A stretch of 64,000 bases of DNA from Phlegmacium glaucopus (GCA_015039465.1 MU130696.1:496001-560000), one strand, 5' to 3'. Counted from the first letter of the stretch, positions 10,289 through 23,543 are shown. The notes: a model not told the origin generated them from the letters alone. Program-made: numbers and translations.

Positions 10289-12473
10289 ATGCGCTCCAAC
10301 ACCTGTCTTTTCTGCTTACTTACGCTCTTTTCTCTTGTTAGCTCGTATGTCGTTCCAATTCAGAGAATAAGGATCTCCTCGCCGTCTCCTAGAGAGAAAT
10401 TTGTCGGAAGACGTTCACGATTTGTTATGAGGCAAGAGCATCAACCGTCCACTCTCGTAACGTCTATTGCGGCTGGTTCCGTTCCTACTCACTCTACCAC
10501 ACAAACCTTTACGCCGACGTCTACCGCTTGCACTTCTTCCTCTTCGCCGTCGACCACCCCAACGACTTTGTCTTCCAAACTTCCACCATTACCGTCCACC
10601 ACTGAATCAATACCACAACCTTCTCAGCTGCCAGCGGCTACCGATGGGCCCCGAAAATACGTTGTTGCGCACCATATGGTTGGCAACACCTTCCCGTATA
10701 CACTAGACGATTGGAAAGAAGATATTGTCCTTGCTCACGCAGCAGGCATTGATGGCTTTGCTTTGAACATGGGCACGGACAGTTGGGAGCCTGCTCGTGT
10801 CGCTGACGCGTAAGTTCCATTTACACCTCCGGACAATTGGGATAACACACTGAAGATATGTATTCGACGACAGTTATGATGCCGCTAAGCAATCCGGTCT
10901 TGATTTCAAATTATTTCTCTCCCTTGACATGTCGTATGTGGTCACTTTTCCAAAGCCGACAGAACAGACCCCTAATTTACCGTTTCCTTTCCGCTTCAGC
11001 TCCTTTCCATGTAATTCTCCGACCGATGCGCGGACTCTGCGCAACCTTGTTAACACATATATTTCTCACCCCAATCAATTACAATATGCATCTCGGGCTT
11101 TCGTCTCCACTTTTTCCGGAGAAAACTGCAAATTCGGCCAAGGAAGTGTTCCGGACGGCTGGAAGAGCCAGTTCTCGAAGCATCCAGACCTTGACGGAAA
11201 AATTTACTTCGTTCCTGCATTCTTCATTGATCCAGCCAGCTTCACTGATTTCGCAGATGTCATGGATGGAGATTTCAACGTGCGTTTCATTATTCTTTAG
11301 GTGGCCAAAAAAACGTTAACATTGGGTCCGATCAGTGGAACTCGGGTTGGCCTGTCCAAGTGACGACGTCCTTTGCACAGAAAGTTCTTTCCTCGATTTC
11401 TGGCACTATAAACGAGTCCCATAAGTCCCTCTTGAGTCTTGTGACCCATGCTACTGCGGCAGCGGGTTCTGTTGAGACAAAGCTTGGTGCAGAGGTCAAT
11501 TCTACCTTGACCCAAATGCAACTCGCTCTGTCGAAATTCATTGGTGCAACGGAGACAGACAAACAGCACCTCGATAGTCTAGCTGCTCTCCCCGGTACTC
11601 TTCAGGCTCGTGATGGAGAATTGTCGAAACGGGCCTATATGGGCGCTGTCTCCCCCTGGTTCTTTACTCATTATGGTGCAGACTCGTTTAACAAAAATGT
11701 ATGTATGGTTCTTGTTTGTGTACGCTACCCTGACTAACTTTATATCTTAGTTTGTCTTCCTGTCCGATCAACACCTATACTCGAAGAGATGGGAGTCAAT
11801 TATCAACCTACGAGATCAATTTGACATCGTTCAAGTCTTGACGTGGAACGATTACGGCGAGTCGGACTATATTGGACCTATCAAAGGAGCTCAACCCAAC
11901 AGCCAGGCATGGACTGATGGTATGAATCATACAGGTACAAGCTATTCATAAAACAAAACAAAATTAAAAATTGCTGACCGAGTTAAAACAGCTTGGCTGG
12001 ATCTGACGCAGTATTATGCAACTGCATTTAAGACGGGAGAATATCCCGCCATCGAGAAGGACAAGATCGTCATCTGGTCTCGCCCACATTCAACTCGAGC
12101 CAAGACATCTGATCCAGTCCCGCAACCTACGAATTTTGAACTGGTAGACATTTAATTCTTCCTCTCCCCGCTTTCATCGATTTATCGATGTCCCACTTTC
12201 CTTTAGTTCGAAGATGCCATTTGGGCCGTTGTATTGACCACCGCCCCTTCTAACGTGACCTTGTCGACTTCGCCAACGACATCAAAGACATTTCAGGTTC
12301 CTGCTGGCCTCTCGAAGCTCGCGCTACCCATTACTCCCGGAGGTATCATGAAAGGAACTATTGAACGTAATGGGCAGACTATTGTTGAACTCAATCCAAA
12401 CGAATTTACGTTCCAAGGCAGTCCGACAACTTATAACTTTAATGCCTTCGTTGCAAGCGCCACGGCGGATTGA
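10289..12473 (+). CDS. Secreted alpha-1,3-glucanase (mutanase), GH71 family
   Basis: Predicted extracellular enzyme that cleaves alpha-1,3-glucan, a fungal cell-wall polymer. The N-terminus MRSNTCLFCLLTLFSLVSS is a signal peptide. Residues about 45-120 are Ser/Thr/Pro-rich, a glycosylated linker unusually placed before the catalytic domain. The GH71 domain opens with KYVVAHHMVGNTFPYTLDDW and continues AGIDGFALNMGTDSWEPARV. It later has YFVPAFF, GAVSPWFFTHYG and VLTWNDYGESDYIGP. After the catalytic part comes a region with FEDAIWAVVLTTAPSNVTL and a beta-rich C-terminus ending at 12473. Exons are joined by introns with ordinary donors, and the acceptor TTAG just before FVFLSDQH is clear. Likely roles are cell-wall remodelling or mycoparasitism. 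Confidence 0.9.
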
Positions 12474-12647
12474 ATTCATCTCAGAAAACTCAATGTATCC
12501 CCAAGGCATTCTGGTGTTAGAACTGTAGATCTAGTCATATTGTACTTTACCATCACGATGTATTTTTTACATTTCCTTTTGGGTTTTGGTGTATCAGTTT
12601 ATTCAATGAGTATTACAACGACTGTCCATGAGGTGACAAGGAAGGAA

Positions 12648-13980
12648 TCAGAAAATGGGTATAATATCCTGTATTCTGTCCTTCGCATCTTGTGCAATGC
12701 ACTCCGCAATCCAGGTCACATTACGGATTTCCTGCTCTTTCAACTTCATATAGGAATAAAACACGCCATACTGGAACTGCTGGAGGAACGCTTGTTTGTT
12801 TAAATGTACTTCCATTTTGAAGAAATGATCTTCTAGATGGGAGGCATGAGCGAGTGCGTCGTCAAAACCTCCACCGTTGCTTTGCGATGAGTTGGAATCT
12901 GCAAAGAAGGAGCGGTATTCGGAAACGCTTTCGCATGCTTGGCGGACTTGATCCATATCGTCAGCTTTAGCGAGCTGGTTGTTGCCTTCAGGCCAGAGAC
13001 GACCGATAGCAGGGAACAGTTTTGCTCGGGACTCTTTAGAAAGTTCTGTTCCGAAGGAGTTGATGGTGATGTTGACTGTGCGGCGGTCAGCTTCGAAAGC
13101 GAGGATTCTATGCATCACGTCTGATGTAGGAGAGCCGAGGGTAGTACAGAAGTTGTAGAAATCTTCAAGGTAGGCTTTGTACACTGTATTGCGGATGAGT
13201 TCGATATTCAGTTCGTCGAGATCTGCTGCGGAAAGGCAACCTCGGAAGTAAGGTGCTAATGAATAAAACTTTTTTCAGTATATTGATTGTATGACAACGA
13301 ACTGCTGCGCACCAAGTGGTGTTTCTACTAAGACACTCTGGTAGAGCTCTTCCACGTTTGTAGCTACGCATAGAGCAGGCATAGTATCAAATACCCCAAG
13401 AGGATGACATCGTTCTAGCAATTCATGCGTGTCTCTTTCGTGAAGAGTCCCTGTGATGAGTAGAACAACATTGTCGATCATGTACGCGTAACTAAATCCA
13501 CTTGTCAGCCAGATATTTTTGTTGCAAGTAGAGTAAAGGGACAGACGTGATGTATTCCAGAAACTTGGCGAGAGGCTGCACGGCATTATTACGCAAGTAG
13601 TTGAATTGCTCGACCAATATTTGAGTAGCTTTGTCGGAGATGGTAGATGTTGAAATAGGAAGGGCTTCGTTGGCAAGAAAGTTGCCATAATCAGTCGCAG
13701 ACAGTTGTGTTCGGAAATCTATAAACCTGTGATTAAGAAGTGCTGTAACGCGAAAGGACAAAGAAAAGCTTTTTGAATTATAAATATGTTTACCTTCTAA
13801 CGTTTCGCATTGGGCTAAACTGGCGTATTGGTTTTGTGAAAGAATGCCCGCCTTGTAGCCTCTTACGATTGCTTCCATGAAGCCATTATCGACCTGAATT
13901 TCATTACTTATATGTCAGTTGAGCTTGTTGAACGGGAGAGAAATTGAACTGAATCCTACATTGAAGAGAAGAGCCTCCAT
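12648..13980 (-). CDS. VMA6: V-type ATPase V0 subunit d
   Basis: Peripheral stalk-like subunit that caps the proteolipid ring of the vacuolar proton pump and couples V1 to V0. The start MEALLFN is followed by a short intron and then [33 protein letters not shown], the classic subunit d opening. The middle has [36 protein letters not shown] and [12 protein letters not shown]. The C-terminal exon carries [18 protein letters not shown] and ends [17 protein letters not shown]...IIPIF. About 355 residues, the family's normal length, so the gene looks intact. It converges with the GH71 gene and diverges from the MFS gene, with about 300 bp between starts. Confidence 0.93.
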
Positions 13981-14283
13981 ATTATTATAAGATGTAAACG
14001 TCGGGACAAACCACCACAGTGATCAAAGTTCCCACACTCTCAGCCTTGTCTCTTGATTAGATACCAAATGGCTCATACTCGCCCTATACTGTGACTCGCT
14101 TAAGTTTCATCTTGTGTTTGTACTGAGAAATTACCGGGGATAAGACCGTTACTTGGGTCTGACGATCGCATGGCGCAATCTGGGCAGGCACTTGCGACTT
14201 TTTCTACCCCGGCAGAAATGATTAAAATGTAGCCGATCTCTCGTTGCTACATATATTTTCTGTCCTTAATCCTCGTCAACTCT
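13981..14283. other. Divergent promoter region
   Basis: About 300 bp between the VMA6 start (minus) and the MFS permease start (plus). It holds no coding frame with a family motif and no structure I can name. Confidence 0.5.
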
Positions 14284-16634
14284 ATGTCTCTCAAAACCCC
14301 ATCCAAGGAGGGTTCAGACACGACCGCCGACGATTTTAACACACCTGAAGACAAGAGACTTGTTCGAAAGATTGATTTCCAGTATGTTATGTATTTTAGA
14401 TTTCTCAGACTCCATTTTGACGTAACTTCTCGTTTAAAGTCTCATTCCTATTTTAACCCTGCTTTACCTTTTAAGCTTCTTGGATAGGTACGTCTCATTC
14501 ATTGAGATCGTCAAGTCGTACATGATGACCTGACCCTATCTGTAGATCAAACATAGGAAATGCAAGGTATGCAAATAATCTCGTGAATCGCTCAAGTTCA
14601 GAATAAATAATAATTTGTACTAACAGAATCATCGGCCTCACAACTGTTGGTGGCCTCTACTTGTCTTCGTCCACAGAACCATTCTTATGTCCGTCTACTA
14701 TTTAGGACCTGCATGTATCCGCACCAGCGTATAATACTGCTCTGGCGATGTACTTTGTGGCATATGTCATATTTGAGGTTCCTGCAAATGTTCGTCCGAT
14801 TATTATTTAACCCCAGCGCACATACAACTAACATTTATTGTAGATTATGTACGGAATTCCTTCATTCTCTCAAAATTTTCCCAATCTAACACCATTTCAG
14901 TTTAAAGCGTTTTAACCCGCAATATTGGTTGCCTTCCCTAACGTTATGCTGGGGTCTCATCACCATATTCCAAGGTCTTATAAGAAACCAAGCCGGACTA
15001 CTTGGGATTCGATTCCGTGAGCATTATTCCTCATTTATTTATGCAAATTTCTTCCTGAAGTTATGCGACTTTTAGTCCTTGGCATGACAGAAGCAGGCCT
15101 CTTTCCAGGCACCATCTATTTGTTTTCCGTATACTATCGAAGGCATGAACGTAGTTTGAGAGTGGCCATCTTCTTTGGAGGTGCTGCGTTGGCGGGCGCT
15201 TTTGGAGGTCGGGTCCTTTTGTTATAACAATATTCATCAGATTTCCCAAAATGCATTCAGGTATACTCGCATATGTCATTGGAAAGATGGATGGTATTGG
15301 CGGACGAAAGGGATGGCAATGGTTGGCATATATTCTTTGTGGATGTTCTGAATACTCGTTGATGCGTTACGGTCAGGATCTTTATTCTAGAGGGTATATT
15401 GACCGTCGTACTGTCCCTCGTCGCATATTTCATTGTACCCACTTGGTCTCACAAGGCGGAATTCGTATGTAGAGTTATTTCGCCTTCTCTCTTTCTGACA
15501 CTAACCTCGATCTTCAAGCTTACGCCGTCGGAAAAAGAAAGACTTTTCGAGCGCCTGAATGCGGATTCTGACGCAGCTCTCATCGAGCGCTTCGAATGGA
15601 TTTACGTCCGTCAGGCATTGACAGATCATCTTGTTTGGGGATATGCGTTCCTCTTTCACGGCTTCGCTTTTGTCCTGTACTCATTGAGTCTGTTTTTGGT
15701 AAGTAGGGAATCATCTCTTACATATCACTTCTAATATTCCCATCTTCAGCCTTCTATTATCGCACAGCTTGGTTTCCAAAGCTGGCAAGCACAGTTGTGG
15801 GTCACGAATTATAGACCAAGAAGCGGTTCACCTCTCATAGCATTCCATTCACTAGATTGACAGTTCCACCGAATACCCTTGCAGCAATTTCTATCTGGAC
15901 AACCGTTTGGCTGTCCTCCAAGGTCAACCGACGCGCACCATTCATCATTGGCGCAGCTGGGGTAGCCATTATTGGTAGGCCTCCCTTCCGCAGGTACATT
16001 AATAGGACTTCTTGCTTAACCACTTTCCCAGGATACATCGTCCTCTTGACCACAAAAACTGGTTAGTACCAAAACTAAGACATATACCCACGAGTTCACT
16101 TTTTTTTGGCTTTAAATAGCTGGCGCACAATATTTTGGTGTTCATTTGGCCAATGCTGGTGTATATACAGGAAATGCTCTGTTATTAAGGCAAAAGCTCG
16201 TCTTCGATTTGTCCATGAACCCTTGGGCTGATTCTTGATTTTTGCAGTTGGCCAGGTGAAAATGTTTCTGCACAGACTAAACGTGCAGTAGCAGTCGCTA
16301 TGCAAATTACCATTGGAGATATTGGTGCCATTGCGGGGTAACTCTCTTTTCTATTTCTTTTGTCACTTGTCCTAAGCCCAACCTCTTTTTGACAAGTGTC
16401 CTAATCTACCGGCCCAATCTGTCTGGGCATCAATTCCGGAAACCCCACATCATCGCAATTGGCTATCTCTTGTTCTCTGTACTCGTCGCTATATATCTCT
16501 CCACTTGGATGAACCGCGAGAACAAGCGACGTGACGGTCTTCTTAGTGAAGGCGAAAAAATTGAACCATCAAACACACCCGAAGAACGACAGAGATTAGG
16601 AGATAGAGATCTCCATTACCGATATGTCATCTAA
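14284..16634 (+). CDS. MFS permease, anion:cation symporter (DAL5/allantoate permease-like) family
   Basis: Twelve-helix plasma-membrane transporter of the fungal ACS group, which moves organic anions such as allantoate, nicotinate, pantothenate or biotin. The substrate cannot be told from sequence. After the N-terminal MSLKTPSKEGSD come KIDF and PILTLLYLLSFLDRSNIGNAR, the hallmark of the group. These are followed by VAYVIFEVPAN, FNPQYWLPSLTLCWGL, RNQAGLLGIR, LVLGMTEAGLFPGTIYLFSVYY and GGAALAGAFGG. The second half has HLVWGYAFLFHGFAFVLYSLSLFLPSI and NRRAPFIIGAAGVAIIGYIVLL, and ends with the helix IAIGYLLFSVLVAIYL and a charged tail (NRENKRRDGL). At least ten short introns interrupt it. The third exon acceptor (TTTAG before DLHVSAPAYNTALAMYF) fixes the frame. 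Confidence 0.85.
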
Positions 16635-17060
16635 ACAGACAAGGCAATGAATTCATCAACGTAGTACGTATTTCTACTGGGGTTATGTAGTTGACCTCTT
16701 CAGTACATGACAATCTCCTATCCCTGACTTTGGCATTGATATCTCTGAGAGGGAGGGGGTTATTAAATGAAACGTTGTCACATTTGCCAACTTGTGGTTC
16801 AATTCCGAACTATATAATTCCATGCGTGTCAAGCTACCTTCAGCCGGGTACTTCGCGTGCTGTCCATACCCTACCGTACAAGATATATACTTTATCATCA
16901 GGATCCACTTGATTGTTATATATTGAGTATGCACCGGTTAAAAGTATGAAGCCGTCCAAGGGCAATGTACGTATCGTTATGCTAATGAGATTGTTGTTGG
17001 TCATGACAAAAATGCAAACAGAAAGAAAATTGGAAAAAAGAGGATTCTTGTGAAAAAATG
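16635..17060. other. Convergent intergenic region
   Basis: 3' flanks of the MFS permease (plus) and the large F-box gene (minus). Nothing coding or repetitive is visible. Confidence 0.5.
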
Positions 17061-20000
17061 TCAAAGTGAAAGGTATGCTGTTTTACGCTTCTTTGTACGC
17101 CGTGCCATATAATCATCGTCATCCTCGTCGTCAGAGTAATCCTCGACCACATCTTCATATCCATAAAATTTTAGACGATTCTCTGCTTCAAGTTTTCGCA
17201 GATTGCGTAAATTCGTTGTCAATGATTTAACAAATTCATTCTAGTTGAATAACCAAAAAACGGTCGGTTAAGAATATTCACCAAGTAGATTAAGCCTAGA
17301 CACACTCTGTGAATTCGTATTCTTGCATCTGGTTCGGAAGACTTCTCAATGCGTTTTTTCATCTCGGTATACTATTGAAAACCAATACACGTCGACGAAG
17401 AAAAGGGTAGTGTGGGGAATGACGAACCTTACGTGTTTCAGACTTCAACAAGTCGTTGAGATGTTTGATCCATATCTCCAAGTTCGTTTCTTTACACTTC
17501 TGATCATCGATCCAGAAGCAACTATCCTCATCCGCAATGGCTTCGTCGTCCGAACCAGGCACTGCATATGATCGACCTGTAACAGCTGCCGACCGACGCG
17601 GACGCTTCTTTCCTCTATTTGCGGCAGGAGCTGGGGTAGGGGAAGATGAGGGTAGGGTATTTGGCGTGGCTTCAACCTTGACTTTATGTTTGGCTTCTAA
17701 AATTCTAGCCATGTCGTTCTTGGCTATGTACTCATTCTCGTCCATGTAGAATTCAGCCCCAATTTCAATTTCATGGTATAGATAAGAGTTCTGTGGACCA
17801 GCAATGTTCAAGCGAGCAGTGCAGGATACATGACTGGATAAACATACCGGCATTCGGCCCAGGCGTGCAAGTATTTGAAAGTGCTTGAACGTAATCGGTA
17901 CATGCGTTCCTAAGGGGTGCGTCTGGTTGCCATCCGCATACATCAAGTAATGGTGAAGCATCTGTAAAGGTCAGATTCAGCTAGTTACTTGATGCCTTCC
18001 AATCTCATCGGCGTACATTTGAATTTTCGTTGATGACAGCATGCGTCATGAAGACGGCAATAACGCTACTCTTATGACCAAATTGGCTTTTCGCCCACCT
18101 TCCTACATGCAATGGATCTAAATAGCTATATTTTAGCAAAGGTTCGTTATGAATACGGGCCACCACTCACCGTGAGGATACCGTAGTTTTCCTGACATCT
18201 CAGAAGGTCCATAAGAGTACATCATTCTTCTCCTCGAACGAACGGGTACAACTTCATCATGGCGTATCATCGTCGTCAAAGACTCTTGCGTTATACCACC
18301 CTAATTCAAGATTATTGGTTGAAAAAGGCTCTCGCAGTCAATGTTGATGCTTACCAATTCCGAAATGCTAGATTCTTCATAGCCCTCTGAATCTTCATAA
18401 GGTGGAGAATCCAGACCGTTACTTTGTGCTCTCTGGACATCGTCTTTCGCCATCTCAATAGATTCCTTCGTACGCTGTTCAGGTAGCAAGCTCTCTAGCG
18501 AATGCACGGTCCCGACTCCATATCGCATAAAATCTTGACAGAGCGGGGCGACATATGCGTGACACGCAGACCCATCTTCCCATGACGGAACATCTTCAAG
18601 GGAGATATGATATTTCCGAAGAACAAGTCTGCTGATCAAACCCTTGAGAGGAGAATAGGAGTCGTAGATTCTTTTCAAGAGTCTTCCCTGATGGTTTCAG
18701 TCAATATCGGAGTAAAACCCGCATATGCATGCACTTGAACGGACCTTGCATCCGATTTCCAAACACCTAGCTCCAACCTCCTCCATTAAACTTTCAATTT
18801 CCGCATCACTCATCCCCTTGGAACCATCCCCCTGAACTCCAATTTCCTCTTGTGCATATTCTGTTACAGAGTGATATCGCTCCACGAAAGGGTTAATGAG
18901 GATATTGTAGGCATCTCGTCTCATGAGCGGAGTCAGACCCAAATTCTCAAGCTTTCTGTGTATTGCTGATGTGGGCATATGAAGATTGTCGGCAGCAATG
19001 AAGATAACAATGAGGATTACGAGGCGGACAGCGACATCAGTTGAAGGAAAATCTGTGAACAAATGGACCAGAATTTCTCCCGTGGCCACACTGCAAATCG
19101 ACCGGGTGGTGAGGAACGTCTATAAAATAGGATCAAATTAGCCAGATATGTAAGTTATAAGATCAAGAGAAGTACCCGTAGCAGATCTTCTACCAGGGTT
19201 CTTCATAAGGTTTCAAAGATACAGTTAATAGAAGTTAGGAAGCGCAGGAATATGGTGCATACGATAATTCAAATCGGAGAAGGCCAGCCTTGTCAAGTTG
19301 CTTCAGAGCAGCGTAGCCAATATCATTCATCTTCGCTTCCATGCATATTTCGGCTGCCACCGTGCGGCTCACAAACATTCTGTTAAAACAAGTTAACAAT
19401 ACAATTTCGAGGACATTGGTGAACGTCATACGTAGGGTCGAGCTTACACAGTTCCCTCACATTATTTGCAATGTCATCGGCGCGTGTTTCGCTGGACAAA
19501 GTAGGCCTCTCAAACATTTTACGGAACACGAAGTCGCGATACTAAAAATAGAAAAGATGAGTGGAAGTTAGCTTGTGAGAGCGAAAACGTTAGCCTACCT
19601 TGTAATCCATCGCAAAACCGTTAGCAACTGCATGAGGAAGAAGTCTGGGTTCAATCGCTAACGCCAGGGGGAATTGAGCCATAATAGGATCCTGCAACGC
19701 AGAATAGGATTAGTGCGGAGGTTTTATAGAACGCATACATGATGCTTACCCTGTTACAAAATGGAATAAACTGTGGAAACTATCGTTAGTGATGTGATTA
19801 AAAATCCCCATTTAGCTAATTGAAGCACCTTGTATGTATCCATAATCTCCTTGACGTTCTCCCAGGTGATAGATTTCAAATGAGGTGGGAACCGACTTTC
19901 CTTGAGAAAGTTCGCAAAAACGGAACCATCATCTTCTCCCTTTAAGATGATTTCAGAACATATCAGAGGGTAAATTCAAGAGAGAAGTACCTTGCCCCGC

Positions 20001-20474
20001 GGAATTTCACCATACTTTTCCTCGGCGAGTTTGAGGAAATAAGCGAAAACACGGAGAGGTACGCTTCGGACCCAGGGAGATTTGATGAAATGCGCTTGAG
20101 TGTGGAAGTAATGGTGTATTGCAATTTGGATGAGGTAGCGAGAGAGGTGGGCGCCGCTCGTTAAGAGGATCTTTGCTATGAATAAGTTTGTGGCATTGGA
20201 AAAGAGATATGTGGCATACATCAAGCACTCTTTCAGTGATAATCTTTCCCCGACCCAGCGCATAGTACATTGCCTCGGTAGGCCCGTAATGAGTAAGAAA
20301 GTAGTGTGCTCGCACATAAGGATCTTTGGAGAAACGGTAAAATCGGCGTGACACAAATGTCAAAGGACTTGGGTCCGAGAGTTCGTAGAAGATTAATTGA
20401 ATAACCTCATCTGAAATGCGTTTAAGAAAGAAAATACACAAGGGAGATTTGGACTCACCACAAAGCCGGTCCAT
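17061..20474 (-). CDS. Large basidiomycete-type F-box protein
   Basis: Long multi-exon gene. The first exon gives MDRLC and is spliced (donor GTGAGT, acceptor TTTCAG) to DEVIQLIFYELSDPSPLTFVSRRFYRF, an F-box-like opening. Downstream exons carry HYFLTHYGPTEAMYYALGRGKI, LLTSGAHLSRYLIQIAIHHYF, LKSITWENVKEIMDTYKF, PIMAQFPLALAIEPRLLPHAVANGF and MFVSRTVAAEICMEAKMNDIGY. The middle includes DNLHMPTSAIHRKLENLGLTPLMRR. A C-terminal part contains FKHFQILARLGRMP and ends with an acidic/basic tail, EDYSDDEDDDDYMARR followed by TKKRKTAYLSL. The helical repeats after the F-box are unlike LRR or WD40. Presumed SCF adaptor; substrate unknown. Exon borders in 18000-18300 and 19440-20000 are uncertain. Confidence 0.7.
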
Positions 20475-20704
20475 GTTTGGCTGACTAGGTTGTCAAACAA
20501 AGGCTGCACACCGTCAGAGACAGTGAGGAAGAGGGGAATAGCGAAGCAGGCGAGGGTCAGAAGTTGTGTGCTCAAGTAAATGGATGGTGGCAGAAGTCAA
20601 GGACCCAGATCCAGATTCGGACGGAGTCGAATTATTTTAGCTACTTGATTACTAAATACGGAAATTAGTCTAAATAACTTATTCCAGCCGGCCCGATTTC
20701 CGTC

Positions 20705-21905
20705 TCAGAATTGCATCTTACAATAATTCCACCAAATCTGCAATGCAAGTAATCCATCCCTCCTCTGCAATTTAGGATCAAATACCTCAAACCCAGCCTT
20801 CTCCAACCGCTTCAGGTAGTTGGACACAGGAACCTAAAATAATTCAGCTATCCCGTATCCATAGTAACAATGTTCATCGCACGCACCCCACCAAGAAATA
20901 TTGGCAAAGCTTCTCTAGGCACACGGCCATTGCATCCTTCTGATTTCATGAGCATCTCCCGCGCAGCATTCAGGTGATCATGAGCAATGGTGGCGAATTC
21001 AAATACTGCGTTGTCCATCCCGGGTGTATGAGGGCCCTGTCGGAATACATCTTCCTGCTTGACCCCATGTTTGGCTGTGATCTCTGCCGGGATTACCATT
21101 CGTTTGTTTTTTGAGTGAAAGGGGAGGGCTCTTAGGAGCGTGGTAATAGTTTGGGCAGTGCCAAGATGAGAAGCCGCATGGGAAAGGTTTGAAGAAGGTA
21201 ACGATAATAGCGAAAGCAAGAGGTAAAGGACGGTACTTGAGGTAGACTCGGCGTGCGACGTTAACGAGTCTATCGTAAGATGCGTTGGTGTTTGTAGTTC
21301 TGCATCCTTGGTCATGTTCAACTTGATGCATAGACACAATCACCATGACGACTCACCCGAGCATCCACAATTCGCTTGAGATGGTAAGCAGATATTTTGT
21401 TTCGTTGAGAGGTTTCATACAACGCCAGCGCAATTGGGTGCTTTGGCGGTCTGCCCTACGACGAACCATTGTCAAGAGAAGGCGCTTCGCACGGAGAACG
21501 TCATAAAACGCACGTCACTAATTCCTTTCATGGCATCTCTCCAGAATTGCATCCTCATACTGCCAATCATCGTATTAGATACATTATCTTGTAGCATTGC
21601 GAGTTCCACCTGTTCAGGGTTACAAACGGCTGCCGACCGCTATTAAGGAGGGGGTTGCTCACTGAGAAAGCCTTAATAGCAAAAAACCCGTTTTGTACCT
21701 CCCGAGGATAAAAGTACGAGGTCAAGAAAGAGTCATAGTCATGTTTTCGAACCAAATCTTTGCAATACGCGTGTGGATCTATCGTTCTAATGGTTGCATT
21801 TGTAGATGCCCTTCGAAATATAGCCGACAAGGGAGATTGGGATTTGCAGATGGACCTGGTATGCACTCGAGACCACCCTTCAAAAGTAGTTCCAGACTTC
21901 AACAT
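20705..21905 (-). CDS. NDUFAF6: Mitochondrial complex I assembly factor, squalene/phytoene synthase-like
   Basis: Member of the NDUFAF6 (sicily) group, which adopts the squalene/phytoene synthase fold but acts in NADH dehydrogenase assembly in mitochondria. The N-terminus MLKSGTTFEGWSRVHTR and the following Arg/Ser-rich, acid-free stretch look like a mitochondrial presequence. The domain starts HAYCKDLVRKHDYDSFLTSYFYP and continues GFFAIKAFSVELAMLQDNVS. Later parts are DAELQTPTHLTIDSLTSHAE, SHLGTAQTITTLLRALPFH, VIPAEITAKHGVKQEDVFR and a C-terminal VSNYLKRLEKAGFEVFDP. The start at 21905 is the first ATG; the codon further upstream is GTG. Its presence implies the fungus has proton-pumping complex I. 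Confidence 0.85.
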
Positions 21906-22267
21906 GGTGGAAAGAAGTTTTAGGAATTTCACCTTGGAAATCTTATTTACGTAAGTGATACCCGACAGCTCAGCGAGAATCGAGGAGGAAGCTCAAAAAA
22001 AAACGAAGAATCATAAATTGAGTAATACAGGACAACCAAGCCAGTGGAAGTAAATAAAATATACATATTGATGTAGAGTTCAACTCAGAGTATAATAAAC
22101 CAAAAACAATCAAGCAGAAGAGAAAAAGCAGAAGAGAAAAGACATTACTAAGGTAAGATACAAGAAAGGTAGAACTAAACCAGTAGTCCCAGGGACCTTG
22201 TCTCCGCTGACAGGACAAGGGAATTAAACGCCTTTTCTTATAGGAGAATGAATGCCACTTACCAAAT

Positions 22268-23386
22268 CTACAAGTCGGACTCGGAAAGTTTTATTCTCTG
22301 CCTTTGTTCGAGTCGCCGCCTTCTCCACAAAAATGCGACAAACGCACTTAACAATAGAAGACACAAAATAGCACCGATCGCAGCACCAACTCGAAGGCCT
22401 ATCTCTTCCTTCTTACTGTTGCTAGCTGGAGACGGAGCTGCATTGATAATTGCAGGGGGAAGAGTATCGGACGATGCATTGTAAGTGATGTAGTCGATGC
22501 CAAGTGCTCGAGGTGCAGCAATATCTGTGATATTAACAACGAGAGTATGACTTCCCGCTTGCAAGTCAGAATGGAAAAGTTGGACCATAGGTAATGTATC
22601 GAGGGTGCCATTAGGTATACCCAGCGTTTTCGACACCCCGTCAATAGTGTATGTGGCAGAGATATTTCCTCCTGACGATATGTTGGCTAGGATGCCGAAG
22701 ACAGAGATAGATGTGCCTAAATTTAACGCGGTTAATCTGATGCATTGAACACGACCATAAGACTCGCGCACCTATGAAATTGAATTGTAAACTATCACCG
22801 ATCGTGGATGTCCAGTGAGTTGTATTTCGGTAGAGAGAAGTCGAATAATCAAAGGGGATTGGATTGGGGGGAGTAATCTTCCATTTTCCAGAATAAATGA
22901 ACGAAGGATCTGTGTCATCAGCAGCCAGAGTCTTTCCACTCAACGGTGTAGAAGGACCAGGAGTGACGGTCAGATAATCGAAGGAAGGTGGGGTTTCGCT
23001 CGAGAAGTCAGTCGCATATGTGATCGTGTGCTTTCCATCAGGTAAGACAGGGGATTCAAATGAACCATGGCCAGTCTGAGGAACGAATGGTCCGTCGTCC
23101 AGTTTAACCTGGTAGCTCTGTCCAGCATTGGCCAATGATACAGAAACTTGCACTCCTACACCTACCCGTAGTAAAAGACTGGTCAGAACGATAGCAATAA
23201 TATATGGCCTTCGAAAAATAACACACCGTTAAAAGTATATTGGAACCAACCATTACTACAGCTGTCGTTTTCCACAGTCGACCAAGTATTATTATAATAA
23301 GATCCTGTAACAGTTTGATGTAAAGAGGGACAAAGGTATTGGATCTGGCTATCCTGGTCATCAACAAGGAGAGAAACGGTTGTCAT
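22268..23386 (-). CDS. Single-pass membrane protein with lectin-like beta ectodomain
   Basis: Family not named, but a pattern common in basidiomycetes. The start MTTVSLLVDDQDSQIQY opens an extracytoplasmic region of about 290 residues with two repeated beta-sandwich-like segments: one around GDSLQFNFIGTSISVFGILA and an earlier one around WFQYTFNGVGVQVSVSLANAG. Each is followed by YQVKLDDG or YTIDG strands. Several N-x-S/T sites are present. A single transmembrane helix, LRVGAAIGAILCLLLLSAFVAFLW, is followed by a stop-transfer RRRRLEQRQR and a short cytoplasmic tail. No classical signal peptide is visible at the chosen start. Possible role: cell-surface carbohydrate binding or sensing (inference only). 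Confidence 0.65.
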
Positions 23387-23543
23387 GGCTGTCTGAAAGG
23401 AAGGGAAGGCAGCTTTAGGCCGTTGAAAAAGCTGTGGAGAGAAATGAATGGAAAGGAAGGTAGTGCGCACGGATCAAATAAAGTGTGGGATATAATGTAG
23501 CCACCAGAACCTGCCACGGCCTGGGTTCACCGAAGGCTACAAT

